Positions 55,083 to 63,245 of a stretch of 64,000 bases of DNA are shown here, one piece after another (positions within the stretch are counted from its first letter, which is position 1; the number at the start of each line of letters is the position of its first letter). Location: positions 1 to 64,000 of the forward strand of contig JAISAU010000020.1 of NCBI GenBank assembly GCA_031266555.1, written 5' to 3'. The position numbers and the translations under genes are program-made. This stretch comes from Campylobacteraceae bacterium. Its GTDB lineage: Bacteria > Campylobacterota > Campylobacteria > Campylobacterales > Campylobacteraceae. The notes under the pieces were generated by a model. That model saw only the letters and a list, made by a program, of their open reading frames with translations. It made no database searches and was not told where the DNA came from.

Positions 55083-55971
55083 CAATTTCTTGCAAGGAGC
55101 AATGACTGCTATTGTAACGCCTTTTAAAAAAGGTAAAATCGACGAGCAAAAATATGAAGAGTTGATAAAACGACAGATACGAAACGGTATAGATGTCGTA
55201 GTGCCTGTGGGAACAACGGGTGAAAGCGCTACTTTAAATCACGAAGAACATCGTCGTTGTATCGAAATAGCGGTAGCTACATGTAAAGGCACAAACGTTA
55301 AGGTTATGGCGGGAGCCGGTAGTAACGCAACGCACGAAGCGATTGATTTGGCTAAATTCGCCGAATTTCAAGGAGCGGACGCCATACTTTCCGTAACTCC
55401 ATATTATAACAAACCGACACAAGAAGGACTTTATCAGCACTATAAAACTATAGCAAATTCCATAAGTATACCAGTGCTTTTATATAACGTCCCCGGACGC
55501 ACAGGTTGCGATATACAACCAAATACGGTTATCAGACTATTTAAAGAGTGCCGCAATATCTTTGGCGTTAAAGAAGCTACGGGTTCTATAGACAGATGCG
55601 TGGATTTGCTCGCGAACGAACCGAAACTCTATCTTATAAGCGGCGAAGACGCGATAAACTACCCTATTCTCTCAAATGGCGGAAAAGGAGCGATTTCGGT
55701 TACGGCGAATTTATTGCCCGATAAAATAGCGGATTTGACGCACAAAGCTTTAAATTCGGATTATTTGGGTGCGAAAGCGATAAATGACGAACTATACGCG
55801 ATAAATAAAGCGCTTTTTTGCGAAAGCAATCCAATACCTATAAAAGCGGCTATGTATCTTGCAGGTCTTTTGGATACGCTTGAGTATCGCCTGCCGCTTG
55901 TGCCGCCAAGCGAAGAACATTTGAAATTGATAGAACAAACAATGAAAAAATATATTATAAAAGGATTTTGA
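55075..55971 (+). CDS. dapA: 4-hydroxy-tetrahydrodipicolinate synthase
   Basis: DapA condenses pyruvate and aspartate semialdehyde, the first step of lysine and diaminopimelate synthesis. The 298-aa TIM barrel has [45 protein letters not shown] with catalytic Tyr, and FGVKEATGS with the Schiff-base Lys. It overlaps the M16 gene by 8 bp and the next gene by one. TACATGTA at 55278 encodes T-C-K. Confidence 0.97.
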   Translation: MNDNFLQGAMTAIVTPFKKGKIDEQKYEELIKRQIRNGIDVVVPVGTTGESATLNHEEHRRCIEIAVATCKGTNVKVMAGAGSNATHEAIDLAKFAEFQGADAILSVTPYYNKPTQEGLYQHYKTIANSISIPVLLYNVPGRTGCDIQPNTVIRLFKECRNIFGVKEATGSIDRCVDLLANEPKLYLISGEDAINYPILSNGGKGAISVTANLLPDKIADLTHKALNSDYLGAKAINDELYAINKALFCESNPIPIKAAMYLAGLLDTLEYRLPLVPPSEEHLKLIEQTMKKYIIKGF

Positions 55972-56738
55972 TGAGGGGGAAAACACTGGTCATTAGCGGC
56001 GGAACAAGAGGTATAGGCAAAGCGATAGTATATGAATTTGCCGCCAATGGAGTAAATATAGCTTTTACATACAATTCAAACGAGCAATTAGCGCAAGAGC
56101 AAGTTAAAGATCTGGAAAGTAACTACGGCATAAAAGCTCGCGCTTATAATCTTAATATTTTAGAACCCGAAACTTATAAAGAGCTGTTTTTGCAAATTGA
56201 TAAAGATTTTGACAGAGTTGATTTTTTTATTTCAAACGCGATAATCTCAGGACGCTCCGTAGTTGGCGGATATACAAAATTTATGAAATTAAAACCGCGC
56301 GGTATTAACAATATTTTTACCGCGACTGTAAACGCGTTTGTTATAGGTGCGCAAGAAGCCGCCAAAAGAATGGAAAAAATTGGCGGCGGGAGTATCATCT
56401 CTATCTCTTCTACAGGCAATCTTGTATATATAGAAAATTATGCGGGACACGGTACATGTAAAGCCGCGGTTGAAGCGATGGTAAGATACGCCGCTACGGA
56501 ACTTGGAGAAAAAAATATCAGGGTAAACGCGGTAAGCGGAGGTCCTATAGATACGGACGCTTTAAGAGCTTTTACAAATTATGAAGAGGTTCGTGATAAA
56601 ACGGCTGAGCTTTCGCCTCTCGGACGAATGGGGCAACCTTCGGATTTGTCGGGAGCTTGTCTTTTTTTATGCTCAGATAAAGCTTCTTGGATTACGGGAC
56701 ACACATTTATTATTGACGGCGGAACGACATTTAAATGA
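55971..56738 (+). CDS. FabL-like enoyl-ACP reductase/SDR oxidoreductase
   Basis: The 255-aa SDR protein has the cofactor loop GGTRGIGKA. Its active site Y-x6-K is in Y-A-G-H-G-T-C-K, and NAVSGGPIDTDAL is very close to NAVSGGAIDTDAL of Bacillus FabL. The segment INNIFTATVNAFVIGAQEAA also fits. FabL reduces enoyl-ACP in fatty-acid synthesis. The assignment is from memory of the Bacillus sequence. The start is the ATG at 55971, sharing bases with the dapA stop. The M-R extension from a TTG upstream is less likely. TACATGTA at 56453 sits inside the active-site codons. Confidence 0.8.
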   Translation: MRGKTLVISGGTRGIGKAIVYEFAANGVNIAFTYNSNEQLAQEQVKDLESNYGIKARAYNLNILEPETYKELFLQIDKDFDRVDFFISNAIISGRSVVGGYTKFMKLKPRGINNIFTATVNAFVIGAQEAAKRMEKIGGGSIISISSTGNLVYIENYAGHGTCKAAVEAMVRYAATELGEKNIRVNAVSGGPIDTDALRAFTNYEEVRDKTAELSPLGRMGQPSDLSGACLFLCSDKASWITGHTFIIDGGTTFK

Positions 56739-57277
56739 GTTGGAATATTCCAAATTTATTAGCGCTTATTAGGGTTTTAATAGCTCCATTGATGTTTTGG
56801 CTTCTAATTAATCAAGATCACGCTGTTTTTGAAGGTATTCATTATTCGTGGATAAATCTTGCCGCCGCTATTTTATTTGTGATAGCATCCGCTACGGATT
56901 TTTTTGACGGATACATAGCAAGAGCTTGGAATCAAAAAACGGTATTTGGAGGCATATTAGACCCATTGGCGGATAAAATGCTTATATTAGCCGCGTTTTT
57001 GGGGCTTATGCTGCTTTCACGCGCAAATCCGTGGATTGTATATATTATCTTGGTTAGAGAATTTTTTATAACCGGACTTCGCGTAGCGGCGGCATCTGAA
57101 GGAAAAAAAGTAGCGGCTTCATTCGCGGGCAAAATCAAAACCGTATTTCAAATGATAGCAATAGGGTTTTTGATTATGGATTGGTCGCCGCTCTCGGAAA
57201 TCCTTTTATGGATTGCGCTCACGCTCACGCTTTATTCCGGATTTGAATATATCATCAGCTACACGAAAAGGAAATAG
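56735..57277 (+). CDS. pgsA: CDP-diacylglycerol--glycerol-3-phosphate 3-phosphatidyltransferase
   Basis: PgsA makes phosphatidylglycerol phosphate in the inner membrane, using glycerol-3-phosphate such as GpsA supplies. The 180-aa protein starts with NIPNLLALIRVLIAPLMFWLL, and has the CDP-alcohol motif D-G-x2-A-R-x8-G-x3-D-x3-D as DFFDGYIARAWNQ-TVFGGILDPLADK. Four to five membrane helices. Its ATG overlaps the previous stop (ATGA). Confidence 0.95.
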   Translation: MSWNIPNLLALIRVLIAPLMFWLLINQDHAVFEGIHYSWINLAAAILFVIASATDFFDGYIARAWNQKTVFGGILDPLADKMLILAAFLGLMLLSRANPWIVYIILVREFFITGLRVAAASEGKKVAASFAGKIKTVFQMIAIGFLIMDWSPLSEILLWIALTLTLYSGFEYIISYTKRK

Positions 57278-57280
57278 CGA

Positions 57281-58369
57281 ATGTTTGGCGCTTCATTTGG
57301 TCATTTTGGTATTGTTTACGCCCTTTTGGCGCTCTCGTTTTTAATATTTTTTCATGAATTCGGACATTTTATCGCCGCACGTATATTTAAAGTAAAAGTC
57401 GAAATTTTCAGCATAGGTTTCGGTAAGAAAATTTTAACTAAAAAGATAGGCGAAACAACATATTGTTTAAGCCTTATTCCTCTTGGCGGATACGTGCAGA
57501 TGAAAGGTCAAAACGATATGGACCCTTTGGAAAAGAGCGACGATGAGGATAGTTACAACAAAAAAGCTCCTTGGAAAAAGATAATTATACTTTTTGCAGG
57601 ACCTCTCGCTAATTTTGTATTGGCGTTTTTCCTTTATATATCTATAGGCAATCTGGGAGTTAAAGAACTTGCTCCGCAAATAGGAAATTTTTCAAATAAT
57701 TCAATCGCGCAAAATGCCGGACTTCAAATAAACGATACCGTCAAAGAGATAAACGGCGTACATGTCAACATTTGGGACGACGTAAAGAAAAATATCCAAT
57801 CAAGTACCGGCGAAATTGATATGTTAGTGGAACGAAACGGCGAATTGTTACATGTAAAGCTTACTCCGCAAATTGGAGACAATAAGAATATATTCGGCGA
57901 AACGGTGCAAGAAAAACTTATAGGAGTGTCTCCCACATACTCGATTTTTACTATGTATTACAGTGGATTTGAAAGTATAATTTACGCTAAGCAAGAAGTT
58001 GTAAAAAACTCTTTACTGATTTTTCAAACGCTAAAGAAGTTGATAGTAGACCGTATCATATCTCCAAAAGAACTTGGCGGAATAATCGCCATAGTAGATA
58101 TAACATCCGACGCCGCGAAGTTGGGTTTAAGCGCTTTTTTAATGCTTACAGCTTTGATTTCTGTAAATCTTGGTGTGCTAAACCTGCTTCCTATTCCGGC
58201 GCTTGACGGCGGGCATATAATGTTTAACATATACGAACTATTTTTTAGACGCCCTCCGAATGAGAAAGTATTTTACTATATGACGGTAGCTGGTTGGGTA
58301 CTTTTGATGTCGCTTGTAGCGTTTACTATTTACAATGATATAGCAAGAATTATCGCTCAAAAGGTATAA
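57281..58369 (+). CDS. rseP: RseP-type site-2 zinc metalloprotease
   Basis: RseP family proteases cut within the membrane, for example anti-sigma factors or remnant signal peptides. The 362-aa protein has HEFGH (25-29) in the first helix, the FAGPLANFVLAFFLY block, one PDZ domain (about 115-200), and NLLPIPALDGGHIMF with the third zinc ligand. This is the short, single-PDZ form. It lies 3 bp after pgsA and before the YggS gene. Confidence 0.93.
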   Translation: MFGASFGHFGIVYALLALSFLIFFHEFGHFIAARIFKVKVEIFSIGFGKKILTKKIGETTYCLSLIPLGGYVQMKGQNDMDPLEKSDDEDSYNKKAPWKKIIILFAGPLANFVLAFFLYISIGNLGVKELAPQIGNFSNNSIAQNAGLQINDTVKEINGVHVNIWDDVKKNIQSSTGEIDMLVERNGELLHVKLTPQIGDNKNIFGETVQEKLIGVSPTYSIFTMYYSGFESIIYAKQEVVKNSLLIFQTLKKLIVDRIISPKELGGIIAIVDITSDAAKLGLSAFLMLTALISVNLGVLNLLPIPALDGGHIMFNIYELFFRRPPNEKVFYYMTVAGWVLLMSLVAFTIYNDIARIIAQKV

Positions 58370-58371
58370 AT

Positions 58372-59046
58372 ATGAACAAATATGCGCAAAATCTTTTAAA
58401 TGTGCAAGAACGCATAGAAAACGCGAAAAAACTCTCATCGTTCAAAGAGGATATAAGATTAATCGCGGTAAGTAAAACCGTGACTTCCGATGAAATAAAA
58501 AAGCTTTATCACGCGAAATGCGCGCATTTTGGCGAAAACAGAGTTCAAGCTTTGAAACAAAAATGTGATGAACTCAAAGATTTTGATATAAAATGGCACT
58601 TCATCGGTAGACTTCAAACAAATAAGATAAATCAACTGATTGATTTAAATCCTGTCCTCGTTCATTCGTGCGATAGTTTAAAACTCGCGACTCAAATGGA
58701 CAAACACTTAAAAGCCAGAAATAAAACTTTGGACGTTTTACTTCAAATAAACAGCGCGAAAGAGATAAGTAAAGCCGGAGTCTCGCCGAACATAGCTTTA
58801 CAAACTTATGAGGATATTTTAGAAAATTGCACAAATCTTAACTTAAAAGGCGTTATGAGCATAGGAGCTCACGTCGACGATATCGCCGTTATACGAAAAA
58901 GCTTTGAGACAACAAGAGAAATTTATGAAAAAGTCGTTCCATTGGGAGCGGTCTATTGCTCTATGGGAATGAGCGAAGATTTTGAGCTTGCCATAAAATG
59001 CGGTTCAAATATGTTAAGGCTTGGGAAGATTTTATTTAATGACTAA
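58372..59046 (+). CDS. YggS/PLPBP family pyridoxal-phosphate homeostasis protein
   Basis: The 224-aa protein folds as a TIM barrel and binds PLP through the lysine in IAVSKTVTSDEI (Lys35). The family blocks FGENRVQALKQK, WHFIGRLQTNK, VLVHSCDS, LLQINSAKEISKAGV, and CSMGMSEDFELAIKCGSNMLRLG are present. These proteins control PLP and amino-acid balance and have no known enzyme activity. It starts 2 bp after rseP. A 485-bp non-coding gap follows. Confidence 0.93.
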   Translation: MNKYAQNLLNVQERIENAKKLSSFKEDIRLIAVSKTVTSDEIKKLYHAKCAHFGENRVQALKQKCDELKDFDIKWHFIGRLQTNKINQLIDLNPVLVHSCDSLKLATQMDKHLKARNKTLDVLLQINSAKEISKAGVSPNIALQTYEDILENCTNLNLKGVMSIGAHVDDIAVIRKSFETTREIYEKVVPLGAVYCSMGMSEDFELAIKCGSNMLRLGKILFND

Positions 59047-59531
59047 AAACTTAGCAAAAAGCAAGTTTAAAAGCGTAAAAAGCTCATTATTTGTCTTTAC
59101 ATGTAAGGTATTTTAAATCGTCTAAAAGAGAAAATAGTAGACTTCAAATCTCTTATTTGTCCTAGAATAATATAGTCGGCATTGAAACCTCTAATCTTTC
59201 AGTTCTTGCGAAATTTCCTTACATGTAGCGCAAAAAGATTTAAAATCTTAGTAAGTTCGGTTGAATTTAACGTTTAACTTCACTGTTTACGCAAATAATT
59301 TGCCTTAAAAATCAAAATTTATCGCTCTTACATGTCAAATCTACAGATAACTTGTTGCGTTAATAGCCCTTTCGCGACGTTTTAAATCTCTACATTAACT
59401 CTTAAAAACTAAAATTTAGTCTAATTTTGACAATCGTCATACGTACATGTAGCGATATTTATGATACTCTTGAGATTTATTTAGTCTAACAAAATAGCGA
59501 TAAATTCGTTATTAGCGAGCGTTTTGATAAT
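59047..59531. other. Convergent non-coding gap with three TACATGTA copies
   Basis: The gap between yggS-like (plus) and bioB (minus) holds exact TACATGTA at 59098, 59220 and 59444 and TACATGTC near 59331. Its right end (59461-59515) resembles 17221-17290. No gene or RNA is recognised. Confidence 0.7.
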
Positions 59532-60368
59532 CTAATGACATACGACCGATATATCAAATCCGTATTTTCTTATCATATCAATATCGCTTGTAGGCTCGTC
59601 GCCCTGAGCGTTCAAGTACCCGCCTATTATGATAGCGTCTATCCCGACTTCAAAAATCTCTTTTTGATTAGAGCCAAAAACCGTCTCTCTGCCGCCCGCC
59701 ATCATAAGTCTTGTGTTTGGCAAATAGCTTTTCGCGAGCTTTATGCACTCTATCGCTTCGGTTCTACCCATAACATCTTCTTTTATCGGTAATGCCGTAT
59801 TTGGAATGTAAAAATTCACAGGCGACGTAAAAGGATTTAGCGAACTTACCGCCTTATAAAACTCCTCTCTGTCTTTCCAACTTTCTCCTATGCCCATAAT
59901 GCCGCCCACGCACAACATAAGACCGACGCTTGCCGCGTTCTCGCATGTTTTGTATCTCTCGTCCCACGTGTGAGTGGTGCAAATCTTTGGAAAAAAATCT
60001 TTTGAAGTTTCCAGATTGTGATTGTAACTATCGACGCCTGCGCTTTTGAGTTCTTTTAAAGACTCTTTATCAGCGCTTCCACAACACGCTATCAGATGAA
60101 AGTCAAACTCTTTTTTTATCATCTTGGCGGCGCGGCTTATATATTCTGTTTTTTGCGAAGTTAAGCTGCGACCTGAAGTTACTAAGCAAAATCCAAGCGC
60201 TCCGACGTCGGCAAAATATTTAGCCTCTTTCATTATCTCTTCAAGTGGCTTCTCTTTGTAAATTTTCACACCCGTTTTGTATTTATGACTTTGCGTACAG
60301 TACGCGCAATCCTCTTTACATCCGCCGTTACTGACATTACAGATTGAACATAAAAATATCTCTTTCAT
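59532..60368 (-). CDS. bioB: Biotin synthase
   Basis: BioB inserts sulfur into dethiobiotin by radical SAM chemistry. The 278-aa protein is of the short form: the CxxxCxxC motif is at Cys17, 21 and 24 in G-C-K-E-D-C-A-Y-C, directly after the start. NHNLET, GGIMGIGES, PFTSPVNFYIPN, and RLMMAGGRE, with the Arg of the 2Fe-2S site, are present. No other biotin gene lies nearby. It has its own upstream region (60369-60458) with a TACATGTA copy at 60426. Confidence 0.94.
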   Translation of the reverse strand: MKEIFLCSICNVSNGGCKEDCAYCTQSHKYKTGVKIYKEKPLEEIMKEAKYFADVGALGFCLVTSGRSLTSQKTEYISRAAKMIKKEFDFHLIACCGSADKESLKELKSAGVDSYNHNLETSKDFFPKICTTHTWDERYKTCENAASVGLMLCVGGIMGIGESWKDREEFYKAVSSLNPFTSPVNFYIPNTALPIKEDVMGRTEAIECIKLAKSYLPNTRLMMAGGRETVFGSNQKEIFEVGIDAIIIGGYLNAQGDEPTSDIDMIRKYGFDISVVCH

Positions 60369-60458
60369 TTTTTCTTTCTTCTTGTTTTTGTTTACGTGTT
60401 AAAAAATCTTATTGCAAAATTAGGCTACATGTAAAGATAAAAAAACTTCTTATCAAAC

Positions 60459-61418
60459 TTACATCCAGCCTTTCTTCTTAAAAATCAAAAGAGGCGTAAC
60501 GGACGATAATATCATCAAAAAGATTGCCAGTAAATATCCGTATTTAAGATGAAGTTCCGGCATCAACTCAAAGTTCATACCATAAATGCTTGCTATCAAA
60601 GTCGGCGGCAAGAAGATAACGTTAACTATCGTAAATATTTTAATCACCTTGTTTTGCTCAATAGACAAAGTGCCTAAAAATATATTTTGCAAATAATCCA
60701 ATCTTTCAAAGTTAAAATCGGTATGTTCGATAAGCGAACGAACGTCTTTTAACATTATTGTCACCTCTTTTTTTAAAAATTCTGGAAACTTTGAGGATTT
60801 AAGCAAAGAGGTTAAAATTCTTTGTTTATCGGTCACATTCTCTCTTATTTTCATATTCAAATCCTCAAATACCGAAATCCTCTCCAGTATCTCTTCGTCT
60901 TCCTCGTTGACAGAATCAACAAAAACTTGGCGTCTTACTTTTGTTATCTCGCGCGCCAATCCTTCTATAGTATCGGCGTCGGCGTCAATTCTAATATCAA
61001 TGATTTTTGTGAATATATCAAATCCGTCTTTCAACTCTTTATGCAAAATAAACAGCTTGTTTGTAAAATCGTCAAAGCTTTTGAGAGTTTTGTATCTGAT
61101 TGATATCAAAAGATTGTCTTGCAGCATAAATGAAACGGTCTCATTATAGGGATTTTCATCATTATTTACAAGAAAGTAACTGTTTATCTCTATTCTCTCA
61201 CCTTCTTCCCAATACCTTGAACTTATCTCTATCTCTTCGCTCTCTTGTTTTGTGGGAAATTTCATATTAAAAAGTTTTTCAACGGCGCGAATCTCGTTTA
61301 TAGTCGGGGTTAACATATCTATCCAAATGATATTTTGCAGCGTCACATCTTTTTTTAACATATTGATGTCGTTTATAATATCCAAACGATTTCCGTCTTT
61401 TACATAATATCTAATCAT
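60459..61418 (-). CDS. corA: CorA-type magnesium/divalent metal transporter
   Basis: The 319-aa protein has an N-terminal cytoplasmic domain, a long stalk helix, and two C-terminal membrane helices. The signature Y-G-M-N lies at the end of the first helix (FLPPTLIASIYGMNFELMPEL). The second helix ends with a lysine-rich tail, FKKKGWM. This is diagnostic of CorA, which imports Mg2+ (or Co2+/Ni2+) as a pentamer. It is separate from its neighbours by gaps of 44 and 90 bp. Confidence 0.94.
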   Translation of the reverse strand: MIRYYVKDGNRLDIINDINMLKKDVTLQNIIWIDMLTPTINEIRAVEKLFNMKFPTKQESEEIEISSRYWEEGERIEINSYFLVNNDENPYNETVSFMLQDNLLISIRYKTLKSFDDFTNKLFILHKELKDGFDIFTKIIDIRIDADADTIEGLAREITKVRRQVFVDSVNEEDEEILERISVFEDLNMKIRENVTDKQRILTSLLKSSKFPEFLKKEVTIMLKDVRSLIEHTDFNFERLDYLQNIFLGTLSIEQNKVIKIFTIVNVIFLPPTLIASIYGMNFELMPELHLKYGYLLAIFLMILSSVTPLLIFKKKGWM

Positions 61419-61461
61419 ACCGCTACTCCCAACTTACAAATAGAGCGAAATTATAATTCTT

Positions 61462-62640
61462 TTATGCTAAAACTTTGGTATGTTTCGTACCCGCAAGCAA
61501 AATTACAGCGCCAATAAACGACGATAACGCCATCATGAGTATCAAAGGAAACAGCGTCCCGTCGTCAAATAAACTTACCAAAAGTCCCGCCGCCGCGCCC
61601 ACACTGTATTGTAAAACGCCGATTACCGCATTCGCGGACGCGCTTGTTTTGGGAAAATACTCTAAAACGATTGAGATGGCGTTTCCAAAGATAAATCCCA
61701 GCATTCCCGTAAATAAAGCTATCAGAGGCACCATTATAAACGCATTCTCGCTTTTATGTAAAATCATCAATACAGCGGCGACAAGCACTTGCGTTTTTAC
61801 TCCGAATTTTAAAAGTTTTAAAGCGGAAAATTTTTTCACAAATTTCGCGTTTATTTTGGAGGTTATTACAATCATGGATACGTTCATAGAAAAACATACC
61901 ACAAACATAAGTTTTGATAAACCAAAATAGTTCATATATATAATTGACGACGAAGCGAGCATAGCGTATAACCCCGAGCTACTTATAACAAGCGCTATCA
62001 TAATTATCATAGGTTTTGGGGTTGTCAAAATCTCAATGTAATTTTTAATAGGAGTGACTTTTCTTTTATCCGTAACATTGGCGGCTTTAAAGCACTTACT
62101 GTAAAAATAGAGCGCTAATAGCGAGTAGACGCTTAAAATTACAAATATAGCCTCCCAACTTCCAAATAATGAAACAACGATAAGTCCAAGCGCTGGAGCT
62201 ACAAGCGGAGCGATAATAGTGATAGAACCTATCATTGAAAAAACTCTAGCGCTCTCGTTCCCGCTAAATATATCTCTTACGGTCGCGGCTACGTTTACTG
62301 TGGCTACCCCGCCGCCAAAAGCCTGAATAAATCTTAAAATCCACAGTACATATACATCATTTATAAAAATAATAAATATACTGCTCAAACAAAACATCCC
62401 AAGCCCAATTATCACTATAGGTCTTCTGCCGTAAGCGTCCGATATGGGACCTCCGAAAAGCTGACCCGCCGCGAGTCCTAAGAAAAATATGCTGATACTT
62501 ATCGCGACTTGCGATTCTGGTACGTCTAAAGATTTGCTCATACTGCTGATTGCCGGCAAATACATGTCAATCGCCAACGGCGTAATAGCCGAAAGCGCGG
62601 CAAGCGTAAATACCAATTGTCTCTCTGTTAATGCTTTCAT
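61462..62640 (-). CDS. MFS multidrug transporter, Bcr/CflA type
   Basis: The 392-aa protein has 12 membrane helices. The N-terminal PLAIDMYLPAISSM and GQLFGGPISDAYGRRPI (MFS motif A) and RFIQAFGGGVATVNVAATVRD are the Bcr/CflA (drug:H+ antiporter 1) signatures. It could export drugs such as chloramphenicol, bicyclomycin or sulfonamides; no substrate can be assigned. It lies between corA and the membrane-protein/receptor pair. Confidence 0.9.
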   Translation of the reverse strand: MKALTERQLVFTLAALSAITPLAIDMYLPAISSMSKSLDVPESQVAISISIFFLGLAAGQLFGGPISDAYGRRPIVIIGLGMFCLSSIFIIFINDVYVLWILRFIQAFGGGVATVNVAATVRDIFSGNESARVFSMIGSITIIAPLVAPALGLIVVSLFGSWEAIFVILSVYSLLALYFYSKCFKAANVTDKRKVTPIKNYIEILTTPKPMIIMIALVISSSGLYAMLASSSIIYMNYFGLSKLMFVVCFSMNVSMIVITSKINAKFVKKFSALKLLKFGVKTQVLVAAVLMILHKSENAFIMVPLIALFTGMLGFIFGNAISIVLEYFPKTSASANAVIGVLQYSVGAAAGLLVSLFDDGTLFPLILMMALSSFIGAVILLAGTKHTKVLA

Positions 62641-62684
62641 TTTGTGTCTTTATTTGTGATTTTTGGAAGTTTTCGCGACTTAAA

Positions 62685-63245
62685 TTATCTCTTGCGCGCA
62701 AAAGATATCATAAGCAAAAAAATAACTACAACTTGTAATGCAATTAAAATATAGTGCAAAAAATATACTTGCGATATTTTATCTAAAATTCCGTTAGTTT
62801 CTACCGTTTTATAATAAATAAACGCGAAGCCGAGTCCTAAAAGATAGCCTATCTGCTTGAATATATCCAGCACGGAATAAAGTTTTATATGTTTTAACAC
62901 AATCGTCTCAACTCTTATCACATAGCTGCCAAACAGAAACGTTATCTGATAACATATGTAGATAATTAAAGCCGAAAGCAAAGATTTACCCAAAATCAAA
63001 AATGTCAAAACAATAGCGAGAGTAACGCATTCAATCGCGAGAAGTATTATAAAAAGCGCGTGTTTGCTCATCAATTTTCTATATTGCGAAGCGATTATCA
63101 TTGTGCCGACGGCTAATAATATTCCCCCGACCGAATAAATCAAAGGTTTTAGCGGCTCATAAATAATAAATATACTGCCGGTCGAAAGTCCAAAAAACAT
63201 AGAGCTAAAAAGTCTGTAAAAAGAGTAATTTTTAAACCTCATCAA
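62685..63245 (-). CDS. Polytopic membrane protein of unknown function, paired with TonB receptor
   Basis: The 186-aa protein has about six hydrophobic helices (for example FFGLSTGSIFIIYEPL, GGILLAVGTMIIAS, HALFIILLAIECVTLAIVL). It begins M-M-R-F and ends in R-K-R. The pattern is reminiscent of half an MFS transporter, but no MFS motif is visible and I do not recognise the family. Its first codons overlap the last codons of the receptor gene by 4 bp, so the two are almost certainly made together. A role in moving the receptor's ligand across the inner membrane is a guess. Confidence 0.7.
   Translation of the reverse strand: MMRFKNYSFYRLFSSMFFGLSTGSIFIIYEPLKPLIYSVGGILLAVGTMIIASQYRKLMSKHALFIILLAIECVTLAIVLTFLILGKSLLSALIIYICYQITFLFGSYVIRVETIVLKHIKLYSVLDIFKQIGYLLGLGFAFIYYKTVETNGILDKISQVYFLHYILIALQVVVIFLLMISFARKR

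Larger units (their letters stand above)
106..60433. repeat. TACATGTA highly iterated palindrome, about 45 exact copies
   Basis: Exact copies start at 106, 360, 644, 717, 768, 3611, 7801, 7816, 7881, 9516, 11966, 16825, 16990, 17810, 20531, 20568, 20610, 20668, 20707, 20800, 20894, 21460, 24172, 26148, 30270, 30542, 38230, 44290, 44404, 45018, 45859, 48003, 48448, 49289, 49781, 51030, 51072, 53795, 55278, 56453, 57849, 59098, 59220, 59444 and 60426 (hand count). One-mismatch forms (CACATGTA, GACATGTA, TACATGCA, TACATGTC) add about 20 more. At about 35% GC roughly 2-3 exact copies would be expected. Copies favour gaps and gene ends but also occur in frame in genes, read as x-H-V, T-C-K or Y-M-Y. 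The function is unknown. Confidence 0.85.
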
